From Thiocystis violacea (GTDB taxonomy: Bacteria > Pseudomonadota > Gammaproteobacteria > Chromatiales > Chromatiaceae), in contig NZ_NRRF01000004.1 of assembly GCF_016583565.1 (NCBI RefSeq), positions 102,430-166,429 of the forward strand: a stretch of DNA of 64,000 nt, in the 5' to 3' direction. The notes under the pieces are model-generated. The model had not been told where the DNA came from. It did no database searches and saw only the letters and a program-made list of their open reading frames with translations. The position numbers were made by a program, and so were the translations under genes. This document shows positions 17,066 to 26,009 of this stretch, one piece after another; within the stretch, counting starts at the first letter, position 1; every line of letters starts with the position of its first letter.

Positions 17066-19573
17066 CTAGAGGGATGCGGGCGGAGTCGGCGTGAGGTGCC
17101 AGATGGTCTCGTTGTACTCACCGATGGTGCGGTCGGACGAGAAATAGCCACTGTGGGCGGTGTTGAACACGCTCATACGCAACCAGCGCTCGCGATCCCG
17201 ATAGGCCGCCGCCGCGCACTCCTGGGCCTCGATATAGCCGTGGAAATCCGCCGCGGTCATCCAGGGATCATGGGGGTTGCGGATCGACATGATGACGGCG
17301 TCGAAGAGACCGCCCTCGAATTGGTTGAAGTGCCCGGACTCGAGCAGATTCATGACGTCCATCAGTTCCGGATCGTTGGCGATGATGCCGTTGGGGTCAT
17401 AGTGGTGACGACGCGACTCGACACCGGCCGCCGTGAGCCCGAAGAGGAAGAAGTTATCCGCGCCGACCTGGTCGCGGATCTCGATATTGGCGCCATCCAG
17501 GGTTCCGATGGTCACCGCGCCATTCATCATGAACTTCATGTTGCCGGTCCCCGACGCCTCCTTGCCGGCCGTGGAGATCTGCTCGGACAGGTCGGTGCCG
17601 GGCGCGATCACCTCCATGAGCGAGACGCGATAGTCCGGCACGAAGGCGACGCGTAGAAGACCGGCGGTTGCGGGATCCTTGTTGACGACACAGGCGACCC
17701 GGTTGATCAGCTGGATGATCTGCTTGGCCATCACATAGCCGGGCGCCGCCTTGCCGCCGATGAGCACGCACCTGGGCGTCCAGCTCTCCGTGTCGCCGCG
17801 TTTGATGCGGTTGTAGAGATGGATCACGTGCAGGATGTTGAGCAGCTGACGCTTGTATTCGTGGATCCGCTTCACCTGAACGTCGAAGAGGGCATCCACC
17901 GGAAACTCGACCCGGCAGAGCTGCGCGACGACCTCGGCCAGACGCGCCTTGTTCGCCTGCTTGATGCCATGCCAGCGCTCGCGAAAGGCGGCATCCTCCG
18001 CGAAGGGCACCAGCTTGGCGAGTTCCTCCAGATTGCGCACCCAACCCGACCCAATGGTCTCGTTGAGCAGACCATGCAGTTCCGGGTTGCACATCGACAA
18101 CCAGCGGCGCGGCGTGACCCCGTTGGTCTTGTTGTTGAACTTCTCCGGCCAGAGCTCGTGGAAGTCGCGGAAGAGCCCCTCGATCAGCAGCTCCGAGTGC
18201 AGAGCCGCCACGCCGTTGACGGAGTAGCTGCCGACGATGGCGAGATAGGCCATGCGAACCTGTGGTTCGTACCCCTCCTCGATGAGCGACATGCGACGCT
18301 GACGGTCGGTGTCGCCCGGCCAGCGCAGCGCAACCTCGGCGAGGAAACGCGCGTTGATCTCGAAGATGATCTCCAGGATCCGCGGCAGGAGCTGACGGAA
18401 GAGGCGCACCGGCCAACGCTCCAGCGCTTCCGGCAAGAGGGTGTGATTGGTGTAGGCCATGGTCTGGCGCGCGATGTTCCAGGCGGCCTCCCACTCCAGA
18501 TGGTGCTCGTCCATCAGCTGGCGCATCAGCTCCGCGACCGAGACGGCCGGGTGGGTGTCGTTGAGCTGGAAGCAGTTCAGCTCAGCGAAGCGCGTGAAGT
18601 CCGGGCCATGGAGTCGGATCCAATCGCGCAGCACGTCCTTGATACTGGCGCTGGCCAGGAAGAACTGCTGGCGCAGGCGCAGTTCCTTGCCGTTCTCGCT
18701 GGCGTCATTGGGGTAGAGCACCATGGTGATGTGCTCGGCCGCGTTCTTCTGGGCGACGGACTCCGGGTAGCTGCCGGCGTTGAACTCGTCGAGATCGAAC
18801 TCATCGGTCGCCGCCGCCTTCCAGAGGCGCAAGGTGTTGACCGTCTCATTGCGGTAGCCGGGGACAGGGATATCGTAGGGGACGGCGAGCACGTCGTGCG
18901 TGTCCACCCAGCGAACCGCCATCCGGCCCGCATGATCCCTGTAGCTCTCGGTGCGCCCGCCGAACTGGATGCGCTGGGTGAATTCCGGACGTTCCAGCTC
19001 CCAGGGGTTGCCGTCGCGCAGCCAGTGGTCCGGCTCTTCGACCTGCTCGCCGCCTTCGATCAGCTGCCGGAACATGCCGTACTCGTAGCGCAACCCATAG
19101 CCGCGAACCGGCAGCTGCAGCGTGGCGCAGGAATCCAGGAAGCAGGCCGCGAGACGACCGAGACCGCCGTTGCCCAGACCCGGATCCGGCTCGCTGGAGG
19201 CGATCTCCTCGAGCAGGAGCCCGAGGTCGTAGAGCCCCGTCTCGACCGCGTTGTCGATGTCGAGATTGAGCATGGCGTTGGACAGGGTCCGCCCCATCAG
19301 AAACTCTAGGGACAGATAGTAGGCGCGCTTGCCGCCGGCGTCGTCATAGGCCTGGCGCGTGCGTTTCCAGCGCTCCATCAGGCGGTCGCGCAAGGTGATG
19401 GCAAGCGCCTTATAGGGGTAGTAGGCCGACTGACAGTCCCGGTCGCGCCCGAAGGTGTGGGCGTAGTAGCGCTTGAAGTCGCGCGCCAACCCCTCGGCGT
19501 CCATCGGCAGCGGCGGCAGATCGAAGACGTGGTCGTTCGGATGATTCTTAATAGGATTGGTCAGAGAGGACAT
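17066..19573 (-). CDS. glgP: Glycogen phosphorylase
   Basis: 835 aa GT35 enzyme that releases glucose-1-phosphate from glycogen with inorganic phosphate and pyridoxal phosphate. Family marks in order: YYLSLEFLMGRTLSNAMLNL (substrate/domain interface), DPGLGNGGLGRLAACFLDS, LNDTHPAVSVAELMR, TNKTNGVTPRRW-type segment (KFNNKTNGVTPRRWL), IHEYKRQLLN, and the PLP-lysine region EASGTGNMKFMMNGA near residue 660-675. The length is normal. Purple sulfur bacteria store glycogen and mobilise it in the dark. It is a single gene, convergent with the msrA operon. Confidence 0.97.
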   Translation of the reverse strand: MSSLTNPIKNHPNDHVFDLPPLPMDAEGLARDFKRYYAHTFGRDRDCQSAYYPYKALAITLRDRLMERWKRTRQAYDDAGGKRAYYLSLEFLMGRTLSNAMLNLDIDNAVETGLYDLGLLLEEIASSEPDPGLGNGGLGRLAACFLDSCATLQLPVRGYGLRYEYGMFRQLIEGGEQVEEPDHWLRDGNPWELERPEFTQRIQFGGRTESYRDHAGRMAVRWVDTHDVLAVPYDIPVPGYRNETVNTLRLWKAAATDEFDLDEFNAGSYPESVAQKNAAEHITMVLYPNDASENGKELRLRQQFFLASASIKDVLRDWIRLHGPDFTRFAELNCFQLNDTHPAVSVAELMRQLMDEHHLEWEAAWNIARQTMAYTNHTLLPEALERWPVRLFRQLLPRILEIIFEINARFLAEVALRWPGDTDRQRRMSLIEEGYEPQVRMAYLAIVGSYSVNGVAALHSELLIEGLFRDFHELWPEKFNNKTNGVTPRRWLSMCNPELHGLLNETIGSGWVRNLEELAKLVPFAEDAAFRERWHGIKQANKARLAEVVAQLCRVEFPVDALFDVQVKRIHEYKRQLLNILHVIHLYNRIKRGDTESWTPRCVLIGGKAAPGYVMAKQIIQLINRVACVVNKDPATAGLLRVAFVPDYRVSLMEVIAPGTDLSEQISTAGKEASGTGNMKFMMNGAVTIGTLDGANIEIRDQVGADNFFLFGLTAAGVESRRHHYDPNGIIANDPELMDVMNLLESGHFNQFEGGLFDAVIMSIRNPHDPWMTAADFHGYIEAQECAAAAYRDRERWLRMSVFNTAHSGYFSSDRTIGEYNETIWHLTPTPPASL

Positions 19574-19780
19574 ACGCCTTGAATTCCTTACGTAGTTTCA
19601 AAATAGACGACAGAATCATACTCGGTTCCGTGCTCGGGGAACGCCTTTCGGCGCGAGTTCGACGGGTATCTTCGAGCGGTCGCGACTGAATTTTCGCCTG
19701 ACATTGGAGCGGGTCAAGGCTCGAACAGGCGCCCCCGAACCGCTCCACCACCAGGCGCGACGCCATCCCGATCGTGCCGG

Positions 19781-19810
19781 ACTAAGGCCCCACCTCAGCG
19801 GCGCCTTAGT
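19781..19810 (-). terminator. Hairpin at the end of the yheS operon
   Basis: ACTAAGGC/GCCTTAGT, an 8-bp stem with a GC-rich loop, overlaps the last codons of the 97-aa gene ending at 19806. No U-tract; tentative. Confidence 0.3.
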
Positions 19811-20099
19811 GCCGATCCGGCATCAGGCTCGGCAGCGGGGATCGGCCGTTCTTGAAGTCAGCGCGCAGCCGATGCAGGAGTCTGACACGTTCGCTATCGT
19901 TGGCGACCATGAGGGCAGCGAAGGCGGCACGCCATTGGGCCATGAACTCGCGGTCGTCCTGCAGACTGGTGTAATGCATGATGGCTGTGCAGTAGTCAGT
20001 CGCCTTCAGATAGTCCTTGAACGGCGTCTGACTCGACGCCAGCAAGGGGGCGATGACGGCGCGTGCCCGGGCCGATGCCTTGAGCTTGGCGTCAGTCAT
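19806..20099 (-). CDS. Small protein of unknown function, downstream of DUF2939
   Basis: 97 aa, helical, soluble-looking, with no signal peptide and no family that I recognise. Aromatic-rich centre (DYLKATDYCTAIMHY) and Arg/Leu-rich C-terminal half (SERVRLLHRLRADF). The ATG lies two bases after the stop of the DUF2939 gene, so it is surely part of the same operon. It might work with that membrane protein. Function not inferred. Confidence 0.6.
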   Translation of the reverse strand: MTDAKLKASARARAVIAPLLASSQTPFKDYLKATDYCTAIMHYTSLQDDREFMAQWRAAFAALMVANDSERVRLLHRLRADFKNGRSPLPSLMPDRH

Positions 20100-20101
20100 C
20101 G

Positions 20102-20644
20102 TCAGTAATAGACGGCACTGACCCGCCAGCCCCGGCCGTCGAGATGCAGCCTCAGGGTGACAGGCGTACCGTCGCCCCGATCCATCCTCACGACAAACCC
20201 CCGCACACTATCGAAGAAACAATAGGACAGCGCGGACAGGAAGCCGAAGCCAGGGGCCGTTGCCGCAATCAACTGGTCGCGAACCCAGTCCAGCGTCACC
20301 TGAGACTGAAGGACGCCGGGGCCGGATTGACGCAGACCAGTCTCCAGCCACTCGATGAAGGGGTCGGAGAGCTCCCCGATCAGGCTCTCGCGCTCCTTGT
20401 TGAGGCGGCGCGCGATCTCCTCACGCACCGCGTCGAGATCCACCAGGACCGCAAGCGCCGCCTGATCCTCATGCATCACGGCCAGATGCAGCTGCCAGAG
20501 GGTGGCATAGGGCCAGACACCATAGAGCAGGAGGGTGACAAGCAACACCACGCTCGCGCGAAGCACCGGGGTGCGCGTCCGCCGCCAGGCGCGGCCCACC
20601 AGCGCCATCTCGTGATCGCGAACCCTGAACCTGAACAGTCTCAT
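20102..20644 (-). CDS. DUF2939 membrane-anchored protein
   Basis: 180 aa with a short basic cytoplasmic N-terminus, one transmembrane helix (ASVVLLVTLLLYGVWPYAT, about residues 30-50) and an extracytoplasmic domain. The pattern WQLHLAVMHEDQAALAVLVDLDAVREEIARRL matches the DUF2939 signature (a gD..aL..lVDfdavR pattern). I place the start at 20644 (MRLFRFRVRDHEM), 13 bases after the yheS stop. An upstream extension to 20737 is Arg/Ser-rich and overlaps yheS. Role unknown. Confidence 0.72.
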   Translation of the reverse strand: MRLFRFRVRDHEMALVGRAWRRTRTPVLRASVVLLVTLLLYGVWPYATLWQLHLAVMHEDQAALAVLVDLDAVREEIARRLNKERESLIGELSDPFIEWLETGLRQSGPGVLQSQVTLDWVRDQLIAATAPGFGFLSALSYCFFDSVRGFVVRMDRGDGTPVTLRLHLDGRGWRVSAVYY

Positions 20645-20657
20645 GCGACGCCAGCGC

Positions 20658-22559
20658 TCACGACTCGACCGCCTGGGCCTGCTCGATGGCCTCGCTGACC
20701 TCGAGCCACTCTGCCTCCACCTGCTCCAGCTCGGCACTGACCTGGCGCTGCTCGGCGAGCAGGGCGAGGAGACGCCCCTTGGCGTCCGGCTCGTAGAGAT
20801 CGGCCGCCGCGAGCGCCTGCTCCAGGGTCGCGCGCCGCTCGCTCAAGATGGCGAGCCGCTGGTCCAAGGCCTTCTCGCGCTTGCGCAGCGGCTGCAGCGC
20901 CTTGCGCGCATCGGCGGCGAGCCGGCGCTGCTCCTTGCGATCGACGCCATCGCGCACGGGCGCGCTCTGCGCGGCGCCCCCTGCGTCGGGGTCCGTCCGC
21001 GCCAGCCAGGCCGGATAGTCGTCCAGGTCGCCGTCGAAGGGCTCGACCTTGCCGCCATCGACCAGCAAGAGACTGTCGCTCGTCACCCGCAGCAGGTGGC
21101 GGTCGTGCGAAACCAGCACCAGGGCGCCGTCGAACCCCATCAACGCCTCGCTGAGTGCGTGACGCATCTCCAGGTCCAGGTGATTGGTGGGCTCGTCGAG
21201 CAGGAGCAGATTCGGGCGCTGACGGATGATGAGCGCCAGGACCAGACGCGCCTTCTCGCCGCCCGAGAAGGGTGCGACCGGATCCAGGGCGCGGTCGCCC
21301 GCGAAGCCGAAACCGCCCAGGTAGTTGCGCAGGCGTTGCTCGGTGGCCTGCGGATCCAGGCGCCTCAGATGGCCGAGCGGGGTATCGTCGAGACGCAGCT
21401 GATCCACCTGGTGCTGGGCGAAGTAGCCAACCCGGAGGTCTTGAGCGCGCTCGCAGCGGCCCGACTGCGGGGCCAGCTCACCGGCGAGGATCTTGATGAG
21501 CGTGGACTTGCCGGCGCCGTTGCGGCCAAGCAGTCCGATGCGATCGCCCGGTTCCAGGCTGAGACCGACCCCCTTGAGAATGGCGACCTCACCATAACCC
21601 GCGCTGGCTTCGTCCAGTCGCAACAGCGGCCGCGGCAGCTGCTCGGCGCCCTCGAAGCTGAAATGGAAGGGCGAATCGATATGCGCCGGCGCGATCAGCT
21701 CCATGCGCTCCAGCGCCTTGATACGGCTCTGCGCCTGACGCGCCTTGGTCGCCTTGGCGCGAAAGCGCTCGACGAAGCTGTGCATGTGGGCGATCTCGCG
21801 CTGCTGGCGCACATAGGCGGCCTGCTGCTGGGCGAGCCGCTCGGCGCGCTGACGCTCGAAGGCGGAGTAGTTGCCCAAGTAGAGCGTCAGACGCTGACGC
21901 TCCAGGTGCAGGATGTGTCCGCCGACGGCATCCAGGAAGTCCCGGTCGTGCGAGATGAGGATGAGGGTTCCGGGATAGGCCTTGAGCCAGCTCTCCAGCC
22001 AGATGACGGCATCCAGATCCAGGTGATTGGTGGGCTCGTCGAGCAGCAGGAGGTCGGAGCGGCACATGAGCGTTCGCGCCAGCGCGAGGCGCATCCGCCA
22101 ACCGCCCGAGTAGCTGTTGACCGGCCGACGCTCGTCGCCCGGCTTGAAACCCAGTCCGTGGAGCAAACGGGCGGCGCGGCTCTCGGCGCCGTAGCCGTCG
22201 ATATGCTCCAGACGCCCCAGGAGTTCGCCGTGCCGTAGGCCGTCGCCGGCGGCATCGGCCTCGGCCAGCTCCGCCTCGATCAGGCGCAGTTCGCGGTCCC
22301 CGTCGAGCACGAAGTCGATGGCCGGGCGGTTGGTGTCCGGCGTGTGCTGGGCGACGTGCGCGACCTCCCAACCCGGCGGAATCAGCACCTCACCGGTGTC
22401 GGCATGCAGATCGCCGAGCAGCAGGGCGAAGAGGCTGGACTTCCCGCAGCCATTGGCCCCCACCAGCCCGACCTTTTGGCCCGGGTAGATCGTGAGCGTG
22501 GCCCCCTCCAGCAGGAGGTTGGGGCCGCGGCGAAAGCTCAGGTCTCGAAATTGCAACAT
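20658..22559 (-). CDS. yheS: ABC-F family ATPase YheS
   Basis: 633 aa soluble twin-ATPase of the ABC-F type (no membrane domain), which acts on the ribosome rather than as a transporter. First cassette: Walker A GANGCGKSS and signature SGGWRMRLALARTL, Walker B LLLLDEPTNHLDLDA. Linker with RFRAKATKARQAQSRIKALE. Second cassette: GRNGAGKST, SGGEKARLVLALI and LLLLDEPTNHLDL. A charged C-terminal coiled coil occupies about residues 540-630. Length and segment-by-segment resemblance fit E. coli YheS (637 aa). First gene of a yheS-DUF2939-small ORF unit. Confidence 0.95.
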   Translation of the reverse strand: MLQFRDLSFRRGPNLLLEGATLTIYPGQKVGLVGANGCGKSSLFALLLGDLHADTGEVLIPPGWEVAHVAQHTPDTNRPAIDFVLDGDRELRLIEAELAEADAAGDGLRHGELLGRLEHIDGYGAESRAARLLHGLGFKPGDERRPVNSYSGGWRMRLALARTLMCRSDLLLLDEPTNHLDLDAVIWLESWLKAYPGTLILISHDRDFLDAVGGHILHLERQRLTLYLGNYSAFERQRAERLAQQQAAYVRQQREIAHMHSFVERFRAKATKARQAQSRIKALERMELIAPAHIDSPFHFSFEGAEQLPRPLLRLDEASAGYGEVAILKGVGLSLEPGDRIGLLGRNGAGKSTLIKILAGELAPQSGRCERAQDLRVGYFAQHQVDQLRLDDTPLGHLRRLDPQATEQRLRNYLGGFGFAGDRALDPVAPFSGGEKARLVLALIIRQRPNLLLLDEPTNHLDLEMRHALSEALMGFDGALVLVSHDRHLLRVTSDSLLLVDGGKVEPFDGDLDDYPAWLARTDPDAGGAAQSAPVRDGVDRKEQRRLAADARKALQPLRKREKALDQRLAILSERRATLEQALAAADLYEPDAKGRLLALLAEQRQVSAELEQVEAEWLEVSEAIEQAQAVES

Positions 22560-22632
22560 AGCGGTCGGTCGAAGCGATGAAGGTAGGCACGAGGCCAGCC
22601 GGATTGAGCGGCGCTCGCGGCGCGATCAGGCA

Positions 22633-24153
22633 TCACGACGTGGCAGCGCCGCGGTCGAGGCGACGATAGCCGATGGCCTCGCTGAGATGAACCCTGTCGA
22701 TCGCCGCCACGCCCTGCAGATCGGCAATGGTCCGGGCCACCTTGAGGATGCGGTGGTAGGCCCTGGCCGACAGCGCAAGACGCGAGAGCGCCTGCTCCAT
22801 CAGCCGACGGCCGGCATCGTCCAGAGCACAGTCGCGGTCGATCTCGCGCGAGCCGAGGGCGCTGTTGGCCTTGCCGGCGCGCTCCTGCTGGCGGGCCCGT
22901 GCCACGGCCACGCGCTGGCGCACGGGGGCGGAGCCCTCTCGCGCACCCTGAGACGCGGGTCCGAAGTGGATGCTATCGAGACGCGGCACCTCGACATGCA
23001 TATCGATCCGGTCGAGCAAGGGGCCGGAGATACGACCGCGGTAACGCGCGATCTGCTCAAGCGTGCAGCGACAGCGCCCGGCGCTGTCGCCGAGGTAGCC
23101 GCAAGGACAGGGATTCATGGCCGCCACCAGTTGAAAGCGCGCCGGAAAGCGCGCCTGGCGGGCCGCTCGGGAGATGTGGATCTCGCCCGACTCCAGTGGC
23201 TCGCGCAAGACCTCCAGCACCTTACGGTCGAACTCGGGCAGCTCATCGAGGAACAAGACACCCTGATGGGCCATGGAGATCTCGCCTGGCTTGGGATTGC
23301 TACCGCCGCCCACCAGGGCGACACCAGACGCCGTATGGTGAGGTGCCCTGAAGGGGCGCAGCCGCCACAGCGCCGGATCGAAGGACTCGTGACCGCAGAC
23401 CGAGCGGATCGCCGCCGTCTCCATCGCCTCCTCCTCGGTCAAGGGCGGCAACAGACCCGGCAGCCGATTGGCGAGCATGGACTTGCCGGTGCCCGGGGGG
23501 CCGATGAGCAGCAGGCTGTGCGCACCCGCCGCGGCGACCTCAAGGGCGCGCTTGGCGTGGTCCTGACCGCGGACGTCCGCCAGGTCCGGGTAATCCGGCG
23601 CGCCCTGACAGAGATCCTCGCGGGGTTGGATCGGCAGCGGATGGGTGCCGCTGAGATGCTCGCAGACCTCCAGGAGATGACCCGCCGGGCGCACCGTCAG
23701 ACCGCTCACCAGGGCGGCCTCGGCGGCGTTCTCCCGCGGGAGGACGAGCTCCCTGCCCGCATCGCGCGCGGCAACGGCGATGGGCAGCACGGCATTCACG
23801 GGCCGCAGCCGGCCGGAGAGCGCCAACTCGCCGACGAGCTCGATCCCGTCGAGCCCGGCCGATGGCACCTGACCCGAGGCGCCCAGGATCCCCAGCGCGA
23901 TGGGCAAGTCGTAGCGCCCGCCATCCTTGGGCAGATCGGCCGGGGCGAGATTGATGGTGACGCGACCATCCGGGAAGCGGAAACGGCCGTTGAGCAGGGC
24001 ACCGCGCACGCGATCCTTGCTTTCCTTCACGGCCATCTCGGGGAGCCCGACGATGGATAGCGCGGGCAGCCCACCGGACAGATGGACTTCGACCGTCACC
24101 AATGGGGCATGAATGCCTACGCGGGCGCGGCTATGGAGGACACAGAGGGCCAA
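22633..24153 (-). CDS. comM: ComM/YifB family Mg-chelatase-like AAA+ helicase
   Basis: 506 aa hexameric helicase that extends D-loops by branch migration during natural transformation. N-terminal Lon-protease-like domain (ALSIVGLPEMAVKESKDRVRGAL), AAA+ core with Walker A GPPGTGKS near residue 220, Walker B VLFLDELPEF, the zinc-ribbon-like NPCPCGYLGD...CRC, and the C-terminal Mg-chelatase domain ending with the YHRILKVARTIADL region. Not part of the pigment pathway despite the family name. It follows ubiK with a 15-base gap. Confidence 0.95.
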   Translation of the reverse strand: MALCVLHSRARVGIHAPLVTVEVHLSGGLPALSIVGLPEMAVKESKDRVRGALLNGRFRFPDGRVTINLAPADLPKDGGRYDLPIALGILGASGQVPSAGLDGIELVGELALSGRLRPVNAVLPIAVAARDAGRELVLPRENAAEAALVSGLTVRPAGHLLEVCEHLSGTHPLPIQPREDLCQGAPDYPDLADVRGQDHAKRALEVAAAGAHSLLLIGPPGTGKSMLANRLPGLLPPLTEEEAMETAAIRSVCGHESFDPALWRLRPFRAPHHTASGVALVGGGSNPKPGEISMAHQGVLFLDELPEFDRKVLEVLREPLESGEIHISRAARQARFPARFQLVAAMNPCPCGYLGDSAGRCRCTLEQIARYRGRISGPLLDRIDMHVEVPRLDSIHFGPASQGAREGSAPVRQRVAVARARQQERAGKANSALGSREIDRDCALDDAGRRLMEQALSRLALSARAYHRILKVARTIADLQGVAAIDRVHLSEAIGYRRLDRGAATS

Positions 24154-24168
24154 TTCCAGGCCGCGTCG

Positions 24169-24435
24169 TCAATCAGATGCGGCGCGACTCGCGGCAAGCG
24201 CCCCCTCAAGAGCGGCGACCTGCGCCTCGAGGGCCGCGAGCTTCTGGCGCGTGCGCGAGAGCACGGCCGCCTGCACATCGAACTCCTCTCGCGTCACCAG
24301 GTCGAGCCGGGACAGGCCGGCTTCGAGCGAGGCGCGCAGGTTTCGATTGATGTCTTCCTGCAACACCTGAAAGCCCTTGGGCACGGCCGAGGAGAGCCGC
24401 TGCATGAGGTCGTCGAGTTGTTTGGGGTCCAGCAT
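24169..24435 (-). CDS. ubiK: Ubiquinone biosynthesis accessory factor UbiK
   Basis: 88 aa BMFP-domain protein (YqiC family) that trimerises through a C-terminal coiled coil and binds the UbiJ-containing soluble complex of ubiquinone synthesis. The sequence starts MLDPKQLDDLMQRLSSAVP and has the VTREEFDVQAAVLSRTRQKL segment plus a heptad-rich tail (LAALEAQVAALEGAL). Met at 24435 is chosen because GGAGGT lies seven bases before it. A longer frame to 24477 has no conserved residues. Precedes comM. Confidence 0.92.
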   Translation of the reverse strand: MLDPKQLDDLMQRLSSAVPKGFQVLQEDINRNLRASLEAGLSRLDLVTREEFDVQAAVLSRTRQKLAALEAQVAALEGALAASRAASD

Positions 24436-24600
24436 GGGGATACCTCCGCAATCGGGTCTGAATCGACCCATGAACATGGTCTCGCGGATCCGTCTCGGGG
24501 CACGCCAGCGGGGTGCCGCACCCCGGCGCGATCCGGCTCGCCCGTGAGTCTAGGCCGGCCATTATAGGCGTGAAGCAGTACGCCGTCTGCGCCGGAGCAC

Positions 24601-24615
24601 GCACCAAAATCGTGC
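24601..24615 (+). promoter_or_regulatory. Candidate NtrC enhancer site
   Basis: GCACCAAAATCGTGC fits the NtrC consensus GCACC-N5-GGTGC with one change. It is centred about 140 bases before the predicted start of transcription from the sigma-54 promoter at 24722, a usual enhancer distance. Confidence 0.6.
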
Positions 24616-24721
24616 AAAGAAATCACGCAAGCCCAAAGAGCGCCCTTTTTTGGCGCACGCGGATGTGGCGACTTTGGCACATGGTGCCGAAAAACGTCGT
24701 AATCCGTGCGTCGCATCCACC

Positions 24722-24738
24722 CTGGCATATTACGTGCA
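24722..24738 (+). promoter_or_regulatory. Sigma-54 promoter of the torF-glnK-amtB operon
   Basis: CTGGCATATTACGTGCA carries CTGGCA at -24 and GTGCA at -12, with GG and GC ten bases apart. Expected start of transcription is near 24749, about 90 bases before the first gene. With the NtrC-like site upstream, this predicts induction under nitrogen limitation. Confidence 0.7.
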
Positions 24739-24840
24739 GTTGACGACAACAGGTAATCGCGGCCCGCCGGTTTGTTCCGGGCTCCGAGCTGGCCCACCGA
24801 GAACTCACATCGTCGTCCGGAAAGTCATGAGGAAGTCCCT

Positions 24841-25563
24841 ATGAAAATGCAACCTATCAGCGCAGCTCTGGTCCTCGGCGCTGCCACCCTGGGCGCGGGC
24901 GCGCTGCAGACGGCGGCCGCGGAGGATCCGAATTCCGTCAGCGCCAACCTCGGCGTCGTCAGTAACTACATCTGGCGCGGCCAGACCCAAACCGACAACA
25001 AGCCGGCCGTGCAAGGCGGTGTCGACTACGCCCATTCGAGCGGCTTCTCCGCCGGCACCTGGGCCTCCAACGTCGACTTCGGCGACGGCACCAACTACGA
25101 GTGGGATCTCTACGCCGGCTTCGGCGGTGCCATCAATGACGACTTCAGCTATAACCTGAACGCCATCTACTACGCCTACCCGGATGGCCGCGACTTAGAC
25201 TTCTCCGAGATCGGCGCCAGCGCGACCTACAAGTGGCTGACGGCCGGCGTCGCCTACACCGTCTACGGCCAAGCCGACGACGCCCCCGGCGTCGCCAACG
25301 GCCAGGCCATGTTCATCCAGGGCGACCTTTACTACAACGCCGCCCTCGAATTTGAGCTGCCCTACGACCTCGGTCTGAACATCCACGGCGGCTACTACGA
25401 CTTCCGCTACAACGACGGCGGCAACGACTACGGTCACGTGGGCGCCTCGATCAGCCGCAAGGCAGGCGAGTTCGGCACCTTCAGCTTCAACTACGACCAA
25501 GTCCTTCGCAACACCTACGACGAAGACCCCAAGATCTGGGTGGGCTGGAACAAAGAGTTCTGA
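24841..25563 (+). CDS. TorF-family outer-membrane protein of the ammonium operon
   Basis: 240 aa exported beta-barrel-type protein. Signal peptide MKMQPISAALVLGAATLGAG with cleavage near TAAAED, then the TorF (TIGR02001) opening SANLGVVSNYIWRGQTQT and alternating aromatic strands ending in a C-terminal ...WVGWNKEF with terminal Phe, as expected of an outer-membrane protein. Such proteins are repeatedly found before glnK-amtB in Gammaproteobacteria and may let ammonium or small solutes through the outer membrane; that role is inferred. ATG 24841 is chosen because it opens the signal peptide. Confidence 0.85.
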   Translation: MKMQPISAALVLGAATLGAGALQTAAAEDPNSVSANLGVVSNYIWRGQTQTDNKPAVQGGVDYAHSSGFSAGTWASNVDFGDGTNYEWDLYAGFGGAINDDFSYNLNAIYYAYPDGRDLDFSEIGASATYKWLTAGVAYTVYGQADDAPGVANGQAMFIQGDLYYNAALEFELPYDLGLNIHGGYYDFRYNDGGNDYGHVGASISRKAGEFGTFSFNYDQVLRNTYDEDPKIWVGWNKEF

Positions 25564-25647
25564 GCAAGCGGGTTCAGACCAAGCAGGCATTCGTGAACTG
25601 AGACCCATCGACCAGGGCCGCCTCGCCCTGGCCCTCACAGGAGCTAG

Positions 25648-25992
<345 letters not shown>

Positions 25993-26009
25993 TTAGACCG
26001 GGAGATGTA

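Noticed and set aside
20643..22238. 531-codon plus-strand frame
   Set aside because: Lies wholly antisense to yheS and has no recognisable domain.
24675..24687. GGCACATGGTGCC as a second NtrC site or as the sigma-54 promoter
   Set aside because: Half-sites are only three bases apart, and GG to GC spacing is eight, so neither consensus fits.
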